DNA of 48,224 nucleotides from Flavobacterium sp. GTDB taxonomy: Bacteria > Bacteroidota > Bacteroidia > Flavobacteriales > Flavobacteriaceae. Numbering within the stretch: position 1 is the first letter of the stretch; each line of letters begins with the position of its first letter. Shown here piece after piece: positions 17,652-25,494 of this stretch. The stretch is from assembly GCF_004295795.1 (NCBI RefSeq), contig NZ_SEBR01000024.1:1-48224 (forward strand), written 5' to 3'. Under the pieces are notes generated by a model that made no database searches, had not been told where the DNA came from, and was given only the letters and a program-made list of their open reading frames with translations. Made by a program: the position numbers and the translations under genes.

Positions 17652-17659
17652 CAAATATA
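17652..17659 (-). promoter_or_regulatory. -7 element of the phytochrome operon
   Basis: Minus strand TATATTTG, an exact TAnnTTTG, 24 nt before the chosen response-regulator start. The -33 element is not obvious. Confidence 0.55.
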
Positions 17660-17761
17660 GCCAAAACACGAAGCTTGTGATGTTACAAAATTCCCATTTT
17701 ATGGCCGAAATTGTAGATTGTCGAACGATTTCGCAACAAAAGTAAACAAAAGGCGAAATGC

Positions 17762-17783
17762 AAAAAAAAGCCCTTCCGAAGGG
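17762..17783 (-). terminator. Probable terminator after the SRPBCC gene
   Basis: CCCTT (17771-17775) pairs with AAGGG (17779-17783); on the minus strand the short hairpin is followed by a run of eight T. It lies 28 nt past the SRPBCC stop. Confidence 0.55.
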
Positions 17784-17811
17784 AAAGGCAAAATTTTAGC
17801 CGAACGTCGAT

Positions 17812-18204
17812 TTACAACTTGTGCATATTGGCGGCCAATGTCTCGATAAATTTGCTGATCGGACCTTTGACCATCATGGCCATCATCGCATTGAATTCGC
17901 CTTCGAAGAAAAGTTGGATATCCGATTTGTCCTCGGCAACCGCATCGATCTTCGCCTCGAGGCTAAAAGGCAATTTATCGCTCGCCGCTCCAAGTTTTAC
18001 GTAAGTGGGAGCGGTTTGTTCCTTGAGTCGCAACTTGATTTCGGGCATGCCCTTCAAGGCGAAAATAAACGAATCTTCTCCCGTCAATTCGAACTTGGCG
18101 ATAGATTCTGGCATCAGTTTCTCGAAGTTTTTGACCTCGGTCAATTGTTCGAAAATGTAGTGTGCTGGTTTCGCTACGGAAACTTTCGGGCTTTCTAGAT
18201 TCAT
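17812..18204 (-). CDS. SRPBCC (START-like) family protein
   Basis: Protein of 130 residues. The pattern SVAKPAHYIFEQLTEVKNFEKLMPE at the start and the amphipathic C-terminal helix (NAMMAMMVKGPISKFIETLAANM) fit the helix-grip START/Bet v1 fold, which holds a hydrophobic ligand. No catalytic residues are evident. It follows pyrE by 8 nt on the same strand and is probably co-transcribed with it; a link to pyrimidine synthesis is not suggested by the sequence itself. Confidence 0.8.
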   Translation of the reverse strand: MNLESPKVSVAKPAHYIFEQLTEVKNFEKLMPESIAKFELTGEDSFIFALKGMPEIKLRLKEQTAPTYVKLGAASDKLPFSLEAKIDAVAEDKSDIQLFFEGEFNAMMAMMVKGPISKFIETLAANMHKL

Positions 18205-18212
18205 AGGTCAGA

Positions 18213-18860
18213 TTATGCTTCGACGCCCCATTCCGCCGGATTGGAATTCCATTCCTTCAACGTTTCGAGCTCGTTTTCAGTGATATATTTTTTGGTCACG
18301 GCGAGGTTCAACAGATTCTCGTAGTTGCTCAAAGTGTAAAGATCGACGTTGGCACCCTTGAAGTTTTCGGCCGCGACCGGAAATCCGTAAGTAAAAATCC
18401 CTACCATTCCCTTGATCGTGGCTCCGGCTTCTCTCAAGGCTTCAACGGCCATCAGGCTGCTTTTTCCCGTCGAGATCAGATCTTCTACGATCACGACACT
18501 TTGTCCTTTCTGCAAAAAGCCTTCGACCTGATTCTGGCGTCCGTGTTTTTTTGGTTCCGGACGAACGTATACGAACGGAAGCCCCAGATATTCGGCAACC
18601 AACATCCCGATCCCGATAGCGCCTGTGGCAACACCGGCAATCACATCGGGTTTTCCGAACTGTTTTTCGATTTGTTTCGAGAATTCCTCACGAATGTAGT
18701 TTCGGATAGGAGGAAACGACAAAACCATTCGATTGTCGCAGTAAATTGGAGATTTCCAACCCGAAGCCCAAGTGAAAGGATTTTTCGGATTCAATTTTAT
18801 TGCATTTATTTGCAAAAGCAATTCTGCGGTTTTTTCGGCTGTATCTTTATTGAAAATCAT
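18213..18860 (-). CDS. pyrE: Orotate phosphoribosyltransferase
   Basis: Protein of 215 residues, the usual PyrE length. WASGWKSPIYCDNR at the N-terminus, GVATGAIGIGMLVAEYLGLP, the flexible-loop region EPKKHGRQNQVEG, and the PRPP motif VVIVEDLISTGKSS identify it. It joins orotate and PRPP to give OMP in pyrimidine synthesis. The start at 18860 is supported by a canonical promoter ending about 5 nt upstream, which would leave almost no 5' leader. An upstream in-frame ATG lies inside the Nudix gene and is rejected. Confidence 0.95.
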   Translation of the reverse strand: MIFNKDTAEKTAELLLQINAIKLNPKNPFTWASGWKSPIYCDNRMVLSFPPIRNYIREEFSKQIEKQFGKPDVIAGVATGAIGIGMLVAEYLGLPFVYVRPEPKKHGRQNQVEGFLQKGQSVVIVEDLISTGKSSLMAVEALREAGATIKGMVGIFTYGFPVAAENFKGANVDLYTLSNYENLLNLAVTKKYITENELETLKEWNSNPAEWGVEA

Positions 18861-18864
18861 ACTG

Positions 18865-18893
18865 CAAATGTATAAAGTTTTTGTTAACGACAA
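18865..18893 (-). promoter_or_regulatory. Canonical promoter of pyrE, overlapping the Nudix start codon
   Basis: Minus strand TTTG with its TTG at 18893-18891, an 18-nt spacer and TACATTTG at 18872-18865. Both elements match the Bacteroidota consensus. The -7 element contains the ATG (18868-18870) of the divergent Nudix gene, and transcription would begin within a few bases of the pyrE ATG. Confidence 0.7.
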
Positions 18894-19467
18894 ACCTCTT
18901 TTCCTGACTGGAGAGATACAAAAGGAGACCGATTTCCAACTGTTTTTGTTGGAAGGCATTGACTTTACGCAGCTTATCTCGAAGCTGTTCTCGAACAAGG
19001 TCAAGAAAGCTTACCTGTATCATCCCGACGAAAAGGAAATGCTCAAGGCGATCAAGGCCAAAATTCCGGTGCAAAAGGCCGGAGGCGGACTCGTTTACAA
19101 CAAAAAAGGCCAGGTTTTGTTCATCTTCCGGAACGGGAAATGGGATTTGCCAAAAGGCGGACTCGAAAAAGGCGAGAAGATCGAGGAAACGGCCATGCGC
19201 GAAGTCGAGGAAGAAACCGGCGTCGGCAAGCTTACGATCGTGCGGAAACTCCAAAAAACCTACCACGTCTTCAAGCGAAACGGACGCTACAAACTCAAAG
19301 TCACGCACTGGTTTGAGATGAAATCGAACTTCGAAGGCACGCTGCATCCGCAACTTGAGGAAGGCATCGAGAAAGTCGCCTGGCTAAACCCTGAAGACAT
19401 CGAGCAGGCGCTGCACAATTCTTACGAGAACATCAAATTGCTTTTTGAGGAGCAAACGGCGGGCTGA
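18868..19467 (+). CDS. Nudix hydrolase
   Basis: Protein of 199 residues. An N-terminal domain of about 70 residues precedes the Nudix fold. The Nudix box is complete: GLEKGEKIEETAMREVEEETGV, with the REVEE metal-binding glutamates. Nudix enzymes hydrolyse nucleoside diphosphates linked to another group; the substrate cannot be told from the sequence. The start at 18868 lies 7 nt from the pyrE start on the other strand, so each promoter must sit inside the other gene; TATCTTTA at 18842-18849 is a possible -7 for this one. Confidence 0.9.
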   Translation: MYKVFVNDKPLFLTGEIQKETDFQLFLLEGIDFTQLISKLFSNKVKKAYLYHPDEKEMLKAIKAKIPVQKAGGGLVYNKKGQVLFIFRNGKWDLPKGGLEKGEKIEETAMREVEEETGVGKLTIVRKLQKTYHVFKRNGRYKLKVTHWFEMKSNFEGTLHPQLEEGIEKVAWLNPEDIEQALHNSYENIKLLFEEQTAG

Positions 19468-19594
19468 AGGGTCGAAAATCAAATTCCAAATCCTAAAACT
19501 GAACCTATACATCTGTTTATACATCGGGATTTCTATCAGCGACGAGTGTAAATCGTTGACAATTCAACAGCGAAACTCTTTCATTCGATAGCTT

Positions 19595-20800
19595 AGCCGC
19601 GAATTCGCGAATTAAACTCAGCTAGTATATAGATTCGCGAATTCGCGGTTAAAAGTATTTGTCAGCTTTCAGAAAAGGCTTTCATTCGTTTATTCGTGGC
19701 TTAAATATCTCCATGTATTCAAGACGTAGAGTTTCGATATTGTTACAAGTCCAAATCCTTGAAATCCATAAAGCTTAGCGCAAATCGGTGTAAATCCGTG
19801 GCAAAAAAAGCGAAGCCGATTAATTATGTATTAAGCCACGAATTCACGAATTAAACTCAGCAAGTATATAAATTCGCGAATTCGCCGTTTGAAAGTGTTT
19901 GTCAGCTTTCAGAAAAGGCTTTCATTCGTTTATTCGTGGCTTAAATATCTCCATGTATTCAAGACGTAGCGTTTCGATATTGTTACAAGTCCAAATCCTT
20001 GAAATCCATAAAGCCTAGCGCAAATCCGTGTAAATCCGTGCATCCGTGGTAAAAAAGCGAAACCAATTCATTACACGTTAAGCCACGAATTCACGAATTA
20101 ATCCCAGCAAGTATAAAAATTCGCGAATTCGCGGTTAAAGTATTTGTCAGTTTTCAGAAAAGGATTTCATTCGTGTACTCGTGGCTTAAATATCTCCATG
20201 TATTCAAGACTTAGAATTTCGATATTGTTGCAAGTCCAAATCCGTGAGATCCAGAAAGCTTAGCGCAAATCGGTGTAAATCCGTGGCAAAAAAAGCGAAG
20301 CCGATTAATATGTGTTAAGCCGCGAATTCGCGAATTAAACTCAGCAAGTATATAAATTCGCGAATTCGCGGTTAAAGTATTTGTCAGTTTTCTGAAAGCC
20401 TTCATTCGTGTATTCGTGGCTTAAATATCTCAGCCTATTAAATGTGGGGTTTCGTCATAGTATAAGCCCAAATCGGTGATATCCACAAAGCACAGTGCAA
20501 ATCCGGGAAATCTGTGTAAATCCGTGCATCCGTGGCAAAAATGCGAAGCCAATTCGTTACACGTTAAGCCACGAATTCACGAATTATGTTCAGCGCGCAT
20601 GTAAATTCGCGAATTCGCGGTTTGAAAGTGTTTGTCAGCTTTCATAAAAGGCTTCATTCGTGTATTCGTGGCTTAAATCATTAATTCCTAAGATTTCGAT
20701 ATCGTAACAAGTCCAAATCCGTGACATCAAAAAAGCGAAGCGCAAATCCGTGAAATCGGTGAAAATCCGTGTATCCGTGGCAAAAAAAAAGGCGAAGCCG
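19595..20800. repeat. Tandem array of five ~240-bp units with internal palindromes
   Basis: Units begin at about 19595, 19834, 20081, 20318 and 20567. Each starts with AGCC(A/G)CGAATTC(A/G)CGAATTA, has an internal TTCGCGAATTCGC palindrome, and then CATTCGT...ATTCGTGGCTTAA, which is complementary to the unit start. A block of the type AAATCCGTG...CATCCGTGGCAAAA closes each unit. Units 1 and 4 carry the GCGAATTCGCG version, units 2, 3 and 5 the ACGAATTCACG version. No plausible gene lies in the 1.48 kb between the Nudix and DUF1801 genes. Confidence 0.9.
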
Positions 20801-20850
20801 TCAAAAAAACATCACTTTTCGAAAAATTCCCGAAATTCGTAGATAGAATT

Positions 20851-20937
20851 TTGAACAACGAACAACGAACAACGAACAACGAACAACGAACAACGAACAA
20901 CGAACAGCGAACAGCGAACACCAACAACGAACAACGA
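20851..20937. repeat. GAACAAC heptamer tandem repeat
   Basis: About twelve head-to-tail copies of GAACAAC, the later ones degenerating to GAACAGC and GAACACC, ending 10 nt before the DUF1801 start codon. Confidence 0.9.
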
Positions 20938-20947
20938 ATTTGAAATA

Positions 20948-21367
20948 ATGGCCTACGAAACCAAAACCAAAATCACCCAAGTGCCCGTCGAGCAATTCAT
21001 CTCGAACCTCGAAGACGAAACCAAAAGAGACGAAGCGCGCCGTCTTGTCGAGCTTTTCGAGGCTGCAACAAAACTTCCGGCGCACATGTTCGGGCCAACG
21101 ATAATCGCCTTTGGAACTTATCATTACAAATACGATTCCGGGCACGAAGGCGACGCGCCATTGGCGGCATTCGCACCGAGAAAGGCCAATCTGGTGTTCT
21201 ATTTTTCATCCGAATTCAACGGACGCGAAGCCTTGCTCGAAAAACTCGGCAAACACAAAGTCACCAAAGGCTGCGTTTACGTCAAACGGCTTTCGGACAT
21301 AGACGAATCGGTTTTGTCGCAAATGATCGTCGCATCGGCGGAACATACCAAAAAAATGTATCCGTAA
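20948..21367 (+). CDS. DUF1801 domain protein
   Basis: Protein of 139 residues. The DUF1801 (YdhG-like) pattern is visible: DETKRDEARRLVELFEAAT, MFGPTIIAFGTYHYKYDSG, FAPRKANLVFYFS and KGCVYVKRLSDIDESVL. Function is not established for the family; it is a small cytosolic SufE-like-sized alpha/beta domain. The stop codon shares its last A with the ATG of the Crp/Fnr gene, so the two are co-translated. A heptamer repeat lies just upstream of the start. Confidence 0.9.
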   Translation: MAYETKTKITQVPVEQFISNLEDETKRDEARRLVELFEAATKLPAHMFGPTIIAFGTYHYKYDSGHEGDAPLAAFAPRKANLVFYFSSEFNGREALLEKLGKHKVTKGCVYVKRLSDIDESVLSQMIVASAEHTKKMYP

Positions 21368-21930
21368 TGCAGGATTTCCTGAGAAAGCATTTTGAGAAGA
21401 TTATAAAGTTGTCTGACGACGAATTCGCTTTCGTACTGTCACATTTTACCGAAAAATTTCTGCGCAAGGGCGATTTTCTCATCCGCGAAAGCGAACAAAA
21501 CGTTCCGAATTACTTTATCGTTTCGGGCTTGACCAAACTTTCGGCAAAAGATTCGAACAATACCGAACACGTCGTCACCTTCGCCATGGAAGATTGGTGG
21601 GAAACCGACAGTGACGCGTTTTTCAGGCAGACGCCGGCCACGATGCAAGTGCAATGTCTCGAAGACACGGCCGTTTTCTGCCTGACATTCCCAAACTATA
21701 GAAAGCTTTGCGACGCTTTGCCCAAAATGCAGCATTTCTTCCTTGAGAAATCGATCGCTTCGCACATTGCCGGCCAAAAACGCATCCTTGCCCTTACGAC
21801 GATGACTGCCAAGGAACGCTTTGAACAACTTTTGGCGCAGCGTCCGATTTTGTTCCGACGCCTTCCGAAATCACTGCTCGCGTCCTATCTCGGCGTCACC
21901 AGAGAAACCCTGAGCCGGCTTTCCTCTTAA
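21367..21930 (+). CDS. Crp/Fnr family transcriptional regulator
   Basis: Protein of 187 residues: an N-terminal cyclic-nucleotide-binding-like beta barrel (FLIRESEQNVPNYFIVSGLTKL, then AMEDWWETDSDAFF) and a C-terminal winged helix with SYLGVTRETLSRLSS as recognition region. There is no Cys cluster for an iron-sulfur centre, so it is not an Fnr oxygen sensor. The C-terminus is short but ends in the normal place for Bacteroidota members of this group. It starts at the DUF1801 stop (TAATG) and precedes ridA by 87 nt; it may control these neighbours. Confidence 0.88.
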   Translation: MQDFLRKHFEKIIKLSDDEFAFVLSHFTEKFLRKGDFLIRESEQNVPNYFIVSGLTKLSAKDSNNTEHVVTFAMEDWWETDSDAFFRQTPATMQVQCLEDTAVFCLTFPNYRKLCDALPKMQHFFLEKSIASHIAGQKRILALTTMTAKERFEQLLAQRPILFRRLPKSLLASYLGVTRETLSRLSS

Positions 21931-22017
21931 CATTTCCTATTGCCGAATGTGCGTTTTGTCACGCGCGATTTTTGCGATCGCCACCGAAATTTGTACCATA
22001 ATTCTAAAACAACGATT

Positions 22018-22407
22018 ATGGAAAAGACACACACCAATCCGTGGAAATGGCAAGACGCAAGAAATTACGTCCAAGCCGTAGAGGTAAAAAACGTGACCGG
22101 AACGCTTTACGTATCGGGACAAACCGCGATTTCAGACGATGGGATTTCGAGCGATGCAGACATGAGAACCCAAATTGCACTGGCAATCGCCAACCTCGAA
22201 AAAGTCATAACGCAAGCGGGTTACGAAGTGAAAAACATCGCAAGGCTGAACATTTTCACAACGGATCACGACGAGTTCTTCAACGATTTCGACGTGTTCC
22301 AGGATTGGGTTTCGGCCAACGGAATCAAGACTACGATCACGTGTCTGCAAGTCGTAAAATTGTTCGAAACCTTGAAAGTGGAGTTGGAGGCGACTGTTGT
22401 CAATTAA
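22018..22407 (+). CDS. RidA family protein (enamine/imine deaminase-like)
   Basis: Protein of 129 residues. The fold signature is clear: VKNVTGTLYVSGQTAI, MRTQIALAIANLEKVITQAG, NIARLNIFTTDHDEF with the conserved Arg, and VKLFETLKVELEATVV. Family members deaminate reactive enamine/imine intermediates from PLP enzymes; some paralogues have other roles. The start at 22018 (MEKTHTNPW) is chosen over a longer frame that runs back to the Crp/Fnr gene. An AT-rich TTAATAATTAATAATTA repeat begins at its stop. Confidence 0.88.
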   Translation: MEKTHTNPWKWQDARNYVQAVEVKNVTGTLYVSGQTAISDDGISSDADMRTQIALAIANLEKVITQAGYEVKNIARLNIFTTDHDEFFNDFDVFQDWVSANGIKTTITCLQVVKLFETLKVELEATVVN

Positions 22408-22428
22408 TAATTAATAATTATCAATTGG
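22405..22428. repeat. TTAATAATTATTAA-type AT repeat, locus 1
   Basis: TAATAATTAATAATTATCAATT directly at the ridA stop codon. Very similar words occur at 33691-33729 and 47364-47460, each at a gene end. Confidence 0.6.
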
Positions 22429-23002
22429 AACCCAGCTTTTGCCAGATTCCTGATTTTTTCAATTGCGCGATTGCCTGCCCGAGCTTTCCTTCTTCAGCGC
22501 CAAAATCGTTCTCATTGCCTTCCAGTTTGAGGATCAGGCGGTCGCCATTGCAATGCTGACGGCTCAAAGTCAGCCCTTTTTTTGGCGCGGGTTCGGCCTT
22601 CTCGAAATAAAAAGGTGCCTCGGTTTTGGTCGAATCTGCTTCTTTTTCCCAATTTGTTTCCTGAACGATCATTTCTCCTTCATAGGTCATTTCGATTTTG
22701 GAACCTACGATTCTGTAAGTGCCTTTAAGGAAAGAATCGCCTTCGAGGCAATAGGCGATCACGACAAAACGCGAGTCGTCGAGGAATAGAAAGTCCGATC
22801 CGCAGCAGTCGCATTCGGCTATGATTTCGCAGGTTTCGGCATTGAATTCCGGTCCGAACGAGAACGCTTTTCCGCTTACGTCAGCAATCGCAAGTGGTTT
22901 TTGAGTTGATTCCGATGGCTTTCCTTCGGTATTTTGAACCGATTTTTCTTTGCCGCAACCGATAAAAAGCGACAAAACGGCTAAGGCGACTATTTTTTTC
23001 AT
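22421..23002 (-). CDS. Hypothetical lipoprotein
   Basis: Protein of 193 residues with a lipoprotein signal (MKKIVALAVLSLFIGC, lipid-modified Cys at 16). The mature part has a notable CDCCGSDFLFLDD cluster and a second domain with GTYRIVGSKIEMTYEGE; three or more cysteines may form a disulfide or metal site. No family recognised. The ATG overlaps the stop of the M14 carboxypeptidase gene by 4 nt (ATGA), so the two are co-translated and may act together in the envelope. Confidence 0.8.
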   Translation of the reverse strand: MKKIVALAVLSLFIGCGKEKSVQNTEGKPSESTQKPLAIADVSGKAFSFGPEFNAETCEIIAECDCCGSDFLFLDDSRFVVIAYCLEGDSFLKGTYRIVGSKIEMTYEGEMIVQETNWEKEADSTKTEAPFYFEKAEPAPKKGLTLSRQHCNGDRLILKLEGNENDFGAEEGKLGQAIAQLKKSGIWQKLGSN

Positions 23003-24726
23003 GGTGAGACGATTCGATAAACCGGATACTGCAAATGCGCTTTTTCGTAATGTTCCGAATGTTTGTAAACCCAGTCGAGTTGCGCTTCGGGGTTTTTGGC
23101 GAACTCCGCGTCAGAGGCGCATTTGGCATCCAACTGTGACTTCAAATCTTGATTTTTGCGAAGGATTTCCGCGGCCAGATCTTCGAAAACATAATCGGAA
23201 AAACCTTCCTTTTGTTGCAGGATTGTGTCGAAGAAATTCCAGTTGAAAAACGAATCTCCGGCTTCGGGTTCGAGGGTTTCGACGAGATATTTCACGCCTT
23301 TTTGCCTTGTCGGATACAAGAAATCGCCAGCTCGGAACTTTACTGTCGCTTTCGCGGACGTGACTTTCGTGTTCCGGTGGTTGTAATGACCTTCGTAAGC
23401 GTTAGGATTCGTCTTGTACTCGGCGATTTTATAGCTTTCGACTTCGATTGTCGTATCGTTTTCGATGCGTCTCGACTCGATTCCGTTGGCGGCCAAAAGT
23501 TTGTTGACGTTCCACCAGCCTTGCGGAATCACGTAAAATTCCGGAATGACGATTTCTTTTACAGGTTTGTATTCCTTGAAGAACGGAATCGTCTTTTTGA
23601 ACGGTTTCTTTCTATCGTAGTACAATCTTTCGCCCGTCGTGACGTCGCTCTTCTTATACGAGCCTTCGTATCCGAGAAACTCGAGTTTTTCCACTTTGGC
23701 CGAATCGATAGCCCAGGAAATCGGATATTTCGCGCCCGGAACGAATTCCTTGGCGTTTTCGCGACGTCTGGCCTTGATTTCACCCGAATTTTTATCGGCG
23801 AAAGCCAAGGTCGAAACCATGAATTCATAAGTCGCCTTGACGCGTTTGTCGTACTTTTTGAGCATGTGCGTCTCGACTACGAATCCGATGGAATTGAAAA
23901 GCGAAGTATAACCTGTGGCATATCTTGGCGAATCGTCGAATTGCGCAAACCCGTGTTTGTCAGGCGTTTCGCCCCAAGCATTCACATAAGGCGTGCTTTC
24001 GATTTTCTTCTTTTTGAGGTCCGAAACCAGGCTTGGCGTCATTTCCTTGTTGAGATAATCGCCGAGACTTTTGCCCAATCGATTGTGATTGGTCATGATG
24101 TAGGTGAGCACATATTGGTAATCGGCTCCGTTGCTGACGTGATTGTCGATAAAAATTTCGGGGTCGAGCAATTGGAAGAATTTCGCGAATCCCCAAGAAT
24201 TTCCCGTGTCGGCTTTGATGAAATCGCGGTTCAGGTCGTAATTGCGCGAGTTGCCGCGAAAGCCGTATTCTTCGGGTCCGTCCTGATTCACTCTTGTAGT
24301 CGAATTCCTGTTGAGGTAACCGCCGATGTTGTAAACCGGAATCGTCGCGAGAATGACGTTCTTAGGTGCTTTGATTTTTCCCGTGGCCAGATCGCGGAAT
24401 AGCGCCATCGTGGCATCGATTCCGTCGGGTTCGCCTGCGTGGATGCCGTTGTTTATGAGAATGACGGTTTTCTTGTGTTCGGGATCGAAGAAGATTTTGT
24501 CGGGATCGAAAATTACGAGTTGCAGCAATTCGCCGCTGTCGTCGGGACGTCCGTCGTTGATTGAAATCGTCTCGAAATTGGCCGCGAGGTCGTCGTAAAA
24601 CGCCACGACTTGCCCATAAGTCGCCGATTGGTTGCCGTTTCCTTTCTCGAATGGCGTCTTGAAATCTGGTTTTTGTCCGAAGAGAAAAATCGGAAAAAGG
24701 AATACTAAGAAAAGTATGTTTCTCAT
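22999..24726 (-). CDS. Secreted M14 family zinc carboxypeptidase
   Basis: Protein of 575 residues with a signal peptide (MRNILFLVFLFPIFLFGQ). Zinc ligands of the M14 family are in GIHAGEPDG (His96, Glu99) and EIFIDNHVSNG (second His), and FVVETHMLK supplies the likely catalytic Glu. About 250 residues follow the peptidase domain, with an Ig-like or beta-rich character. It likely trims C-terminal residues from peptides outside the cytoplasm. It is translationally coupled to the small lipoprotein gene downstream. Confidence 0.9.
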   Translation of the reverse strand: MRNILFLVFLFPIFLFGQKPDFKTPFEKGNGNQSATYGQVVAFYDDLAANFETISINDGRPDDSGELLQLVIFDPDKIFFDPEHKKTVILINNGIHAGEPDGIDATMALFRDLATGKIKAPKNVILATIPVYNIGGYLNRNSTTRVNQDGPEEYGFRGNSRNYDLNRDFIKADTGNSWGFAKFFQLLDPEIFIDNHVSNGADYQYVLTYIMTNHNRLGKSLGDYLNKEMTPSLVSDLKKKKIESTPYVNAWGETPDKHGFAQFDDSPRYATGYTSLFNSIGFVVETHMLKKYDKRVKATYEFMVSTLAFADKNSGEIKARRRENAKEFVPGAKYPISWAIDSAKVEKLEFLGYEGSYKKSDVTTGERLYYDRKKPFKKTIPFFKEYKPVKEIVIPEFYVIPQGWWNVNKLLAANGIESRRIENDTTIEVESYKIAEYKTNPNAYEGHYNHRNTKVTSAKATVKFRAGDFLYPTRQKGVKYLVETLEPEAGDSFFNWNFFDTILQQKEGFSDYVFEDLAAEILRKNQDLKSQLDAKCASDAEFAKNPEAQLDWVYKHSEHYEKAHLQYPVYRIVSP

Positions 24727-24753
24727 AGGGCCGACTCGGAAACTTTTACATTT

Positions 24754-24878
24754 AACATTAAGGACATTAAGAACATTAAGAACAATAAGAACATTAAGTT
24801 TAATTCTCCAATTGAAATCAAGTTTAAATGAAGCCTGCTATTGGCTTCCCTAATGGACTTAATGAACTTAATGGTTAA
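24754..24878. repeat. ACATTAAGA repeats followed by inverted copies
   Basis: ACATTAAGA-type units occupy 24754-24798, and the complementary words ACTTAATGAACTTAATGG occupy 24852-24874, so the two could fold together. They lie between the M14 and coaD genes. Related ACCATTAAG units occur at 28324-28380. Confidence 0.65.
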
Positions 24879-25343
24879 CTATTTGTTACCTGAAACCCGA
24901 ACCGCCTCCGGAACCAAAACAGTATAATCACCACCATTCCTCAAAACATCGCGGACGATAGATGAACTGATGTAAGAAGTCTTGGCCGCGGTCAAAAGGA
25001 AAACGGTCTCGATTTTTGACAATTGCCTGTTGGTGTGCGCGATGGCTTTCTCGAACTCGAAATCGGCGGGATTGCGAAGGCCGCGAAGTATGAATTTCGC
25101 CCCGAGTTTTTTGCAAAGATCGATGGTCAGTCCTTCGTAAGTGATCACGGAAACTTTGGGTTCGTCCTTGAAACTTTCCTCGATGAAGCGAAGGCGTTCT
25201 TCAAGGCTGAACATGTATTTTTTCTCGGCATTTACACCAATGGCAACCACGATTTCGTCGAATAGTGGAATGCCGCGTTTGATGATGTCGTAATGTCCGT
25301 TCGTGATCGGGTCGAACGAACCCGGGAATATTGCTTTTCTCAT
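24879..25343 (-). CDS. coaD: Pantetheine-phosphate adenylyltransferase
   Basis: Protein of 154 residues, the normal CoaD size. FPGSFDPITNGHYDII holds the TxGH nucleotidyltransferase motif, and TSYISSSIVRDVLRNGGD is the C-terminal ATP site. It forms dephospho-CoA from 4'-phosphopantetheine and ATP. The start at 25343 (MRKAIFPGSFDP) is fixed by the first beta strand. It is followed upstream on the same strand by ddl after a 147-nt gap filled by a hexamer repeat. Confidence 0.96.
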   Translation of the reverse strand: MRKAIFPGSFDPITNGHYDIIKRGIPLFDEIVVAIGVNAEKKYMFSLEERLRFIEESFKDEPKVSVITYEGLTIDLCKKLGAKFILRGLRNPADFEFEKAIAHTNRQLSKIETVFLLTAAKTSYISSSIVRDVLRNGGDYTVLVPEAVRVSGNK

Positions 25344-25422
25344 GTTGTATCGGATGTCAAAAGTCGCCCTTAGGATGACCTTTCGTTTTGCTATAATCTG
25401 CAATCTGTTTCGGAACGTCTGC

Positions 25423-25494
25423 CACTGCTACTGCTTCTGCCACTGCCACTGCCACTGCTTCTGCTACTGCCACTGCTTCTGCCACTGCAACTAT
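25423..25494 (-). repeat. GCAGNN hexamer repeat, locus 2
   Basis: On the minus strand, starting at the ddl stop codon (TAGTTGCAGTGGCAGAAGC), GCAG recurs every six bases for about 12 units. Confidence 0.8.

Noticed and set aside
19595..20800. Tandem array as a CRISPR locus
   Set aside because: Units are about 240 bp and similar along their whole length, with no unique spacers and no cas genes.
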